From: Paenibacillus nasutitermitis
GTDB taxonomy: Bacteria; Bacillota; Bacilli; Paenibacillales; Paenibacillaceae
Assembly: GCF_014641075.1 (NCBI RefSeq)
Contig: NZ_BMHP01000001.1
Location: 1,054,001-1,118,000 of the forward strand
Length of the DNA: 64,000 nt
Direction of reading: 5' to 3'
Notes under the pieces: model-generated
Told to the model about the DNA's origin: nothing
What the model saw: the letters and a program-made list of their open reading frames with translations, nothing else
Database searches by the model: none
Part shown: piece by piece, positions 62,519-64,000 of the stretch
How positions within the stretch are numbered: position 1 is the stretch's first letter
Layout: each line of letters starts with the position of its first letter
Translations under genes and position numbers: made by a program

Positions 62519-63634
62519 TTATGAACCGAGATTTTCAAACAGATAAAGCCCGTCCTTGCCTGGGGCTACGAGATCGGGTCGTCCGTTGCCGATCAAATCC
62601 TCGATCCAGAAATAAATGCCGCAGCCGGTCGCTTCGCCGGCAGGTCCGTAGTCGATCACATGCTTCTCGAACTTGCCGCCGTTAATCTTGAAATAATAAA
62701 TGCCTACGGGATCAAATGCGCCCGGATCGCCGTCGTTATGGGCGCGGTAGCGTTTGCCGGTAACCAGCTCAATCTCCCCGTCGAGATCGATGTCCACGAG
62801 ATACAGGTCATGATACTGCGAGCAGGTAGGATCGATTTCATGCTTCAGCCAGCTTCGATTGCCTGTCGAATCGACGATTTGCTCATACCAGTCGAGACCG
62901 TAATCATGCGCCTGGCCGACAATCAGATCATTCAGTCCGTTTCCTGTAACATCGTGGGCGATGATGGGAACGCTTGCAGTGCCCAGCGAAAATTCGGGAT
63001 GAAAGACCCAAGGCGTCTGGAGCGGATTCTCCGGCTGCTCCAGCCAACCTCCGTTTAAGAGAATGTCCGTACGGCCATTTCCATTGATATCGCCGAAGCC
63101 CAGCCCGTGGCCGCTCGGCTGCTCGCCGATCACATATTTCTCGAATTTGCCTGTCCCGCGGCCGTTCTCATCCACAATCAGCTTGTAGAAAAGCTGCGGA
63201 CCGCCTGGCGTATTGGGGAAAATCTCGGGAACGCCACAGCCGTCAATATCAAAATATCGAATGGTTTCAATGCTGCCGATATGCTCGATATCAAAGGTCT
63301 GCCATTCTCCTCCGGCAGCGCCGGGATTTTGCCGCCAGCGCAGCGTCTCGCCCCACCAGGCGCCCGTTATAATATCCAGATATCCGTCGCCGTCCACATC
63401 CATGGGATAGTCGGAAAAATCATCATGATATTCGTGGATAGCCAGAATATCGCATATTTTATGTTTTTTTGTGAAATCAGGTCCTTCATACCAGTATTCA
63501 CCGCTGACAATATCGAGCTGTCCGTCGTTGTTGACATCGAATACGGCACAGGCTTCGAATGGTGCAGCATCTATCAATCGCTTCTTCCACTTCACAGACA
63601 CTGGTGTGTCACCTCCATGTTGGGATACGTCCAT
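62519..63634 (-). CDS. FG-GAP (VCBS) repeat beta-propeller protein, cytoplasmic-looking
   Basis: A 371-residue protein with about seven FG-GAP/VCBS blades. Each has a Ca-binding loop of the DxDxDG type: DVNNDGQLD, DVDGDGYLD, DINGNGRTD, DVTGNGLND, DIDLDGEIE, LIGNGRPD. It has no signal peptide or anchor, which is unusual since most FG-GAP proteins are extracellular. It is first in an operon with Gfo and GH4. Possible roles are a lectin-like sugar binder or an esterase/lyase; no catalytic motif is recognised. Confidence 0.75.
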   Translation of the reverse strand: MDVSQHGGDTPVSVKWKKRLIDAAPFEACAVFDVNNDGQLDIVSGEYWYEGPDFTKKHKICDILAIHEYHDDFSDYPMDVDGDGYLDIITGAWWGETLRWRQNPGAAGGEWQTFDIEHIGSIETIRYFDIDGCGVPEIFPNTPGGPQLFYKLIVDENGRGTGKFEKYVIGEQPSGHGLGFGDINGNGRTDILLNGGWLEQPENPLQTPWVFHPEFSLGTASVPIIAHDVTGNGLNDLIVGQAHDYGLDWYEQIVDSTGNRSWLKHEIDPTCSQYHDLYLVDIDLDGEIELVTGKRYRAHNDGDPGAFDPVGIYYFKINGGKFEKHVIDYGPAGEATGCGIYFWIEDLIGNGRPDLVAPGKDGLYLFENLGS

Positions 63635-63773
63635 TTTATAGCAAGATCAACTCTTCTATAAGAGTCAAGAAGGACATTATATTACGTTATCCGGACATAA
63701 AGCATTGATTAAAGTCTGTTATCTGTTATTCTGATCATAAATCATCCATTAAGGGTTATGGAGAGTGAATATC

Positions 63774-64000
63774 ATGCAGGTAACGTTCGACCAAATCGGG
63801 ATTGAAGCGAATTTTATGGGATATGTTGCGCCCAAGCCCGGCTGGTATATTGCACCGCATTCCCACCAGCAGTATGAGCTGCATTTCATCACAAAAGGCA
63901 AAGGCATTAATTGGCTCGAAAAGGACCAGTTCGATCTGGTGCCGCAGATGGTGTACATGGCTCCGCCAGGGGAGATTCATGAACAGCAGTCGGATATGGT
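63774..64000 (+). CDS. AraC-family regulator, N-terminal part (runs off the window)
   Basis: ATG 63774 behind GGAGAG opens a frame with the AraC cupin-like sensing domain: GWYIAPHSHQQYELHFITKGKG and MVYMAPPGEIHEQ. It continues past the right edge. It is divergent from the FG-GAP/Gfo/GH4 operon across 139 bases, so it probably regulates it. Confidence 0.85.
   Translation, partial: MQVTFDQIGIEANFMGYVAPKPGWYIAPHSHQQYELHFITKGKGINWLEKDQFDLVPQMVYMAPPGEIHEQQSDM

Overview
The window looks like the chromosome of a spore-forming, low-to-mid GC Gram-positive of the Paenibacillus/Cohnella type. The evidence is strong AGGAGG ribosome sites, frequent GTG/TTG starts, many sugar ABC systems made of a lipoprotein and two permeases without an ATPase, YesM/YesN-type two-component genes, a YheC/YheD spore-coat relative, a YrzA-like small protein, and HrcA/CIRCE and cre-like sites. 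I see no rRNA, tRNA, CRISPR array, phage or intact insertion sequence.

Layout. 1-10212: the end of a YtcP/LplB-type sugar ABC operon (two permeases and a lipoprotein), then a beta-helix protein, two PhyH dioxygenases and two Gfo/Idh/MocA dehydrogenases. 10231-20108: mixed genes, including AraC regulators, a SUKH protein, an AI-2E family exporter, SDR, YheC/D, Gfo/Idh/MocA, small proteins, DUF3891, and a divergent AraC/PhyH pair. 20322-29325: YesM kinase and YesN regulator, a second sugar ABC operon with a candidate tandem operator in front of it, then a divergent Gfo/Idh/MocA and AraC pair. 29330-34860: LytTR regulator, HD-GYP phosphodiesterase, mgsA, and a DUF1641/NDH-2 pair. 34948-35386: a non-coding, roughly 440-bp imperfect palindromic element. 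35518-40065: trhO, a GH4 glycosidase, and htpG behind a CIRCE element. 40228-51757: a complete Gram-positive sugar-utilisation locus (GntR regulator, cre site, lipoprotein, a permease fused to an extracytoplasmic beta-propeller, second permease, GH141-like beta-helix enzyme, SDR, small protein, PhyH, unknown alpha-rich protein). 51950-59895: phosphatases, GNAT, a clan GH-D-like glycosidase, a truncated DUF4037 gene, SDR, HxlR/MFS pair, and a HEAT protein. 59997-64000: an FG-GAP protein, Gfo/Idh/MocA and a second GH4 in one operon, divergent from an AraC gene that runs off the window.

Main idea. This is a glycan/sugar-acquisition region. Lipoprotein ABC systems probably import oligosaccharides using a shared ATPase encoded elsewhere. 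Cytoplasmic beta-helix, GH4 and clan GH-D-like enzymes would cut them, while NAD-dependent Gfo/SDR enzymes and Fe(II)/2-oxoglutarate PhyH enzymes would process unusual, perhaps modified, sugars. The most unusual gene is 42926-44911, where a PQQ-like beta-propeller is fused in front of a MalF-type permease. No substrate can be read from sequence alone. Function assignments come from recognition of family motifs by eye; no searches were run.
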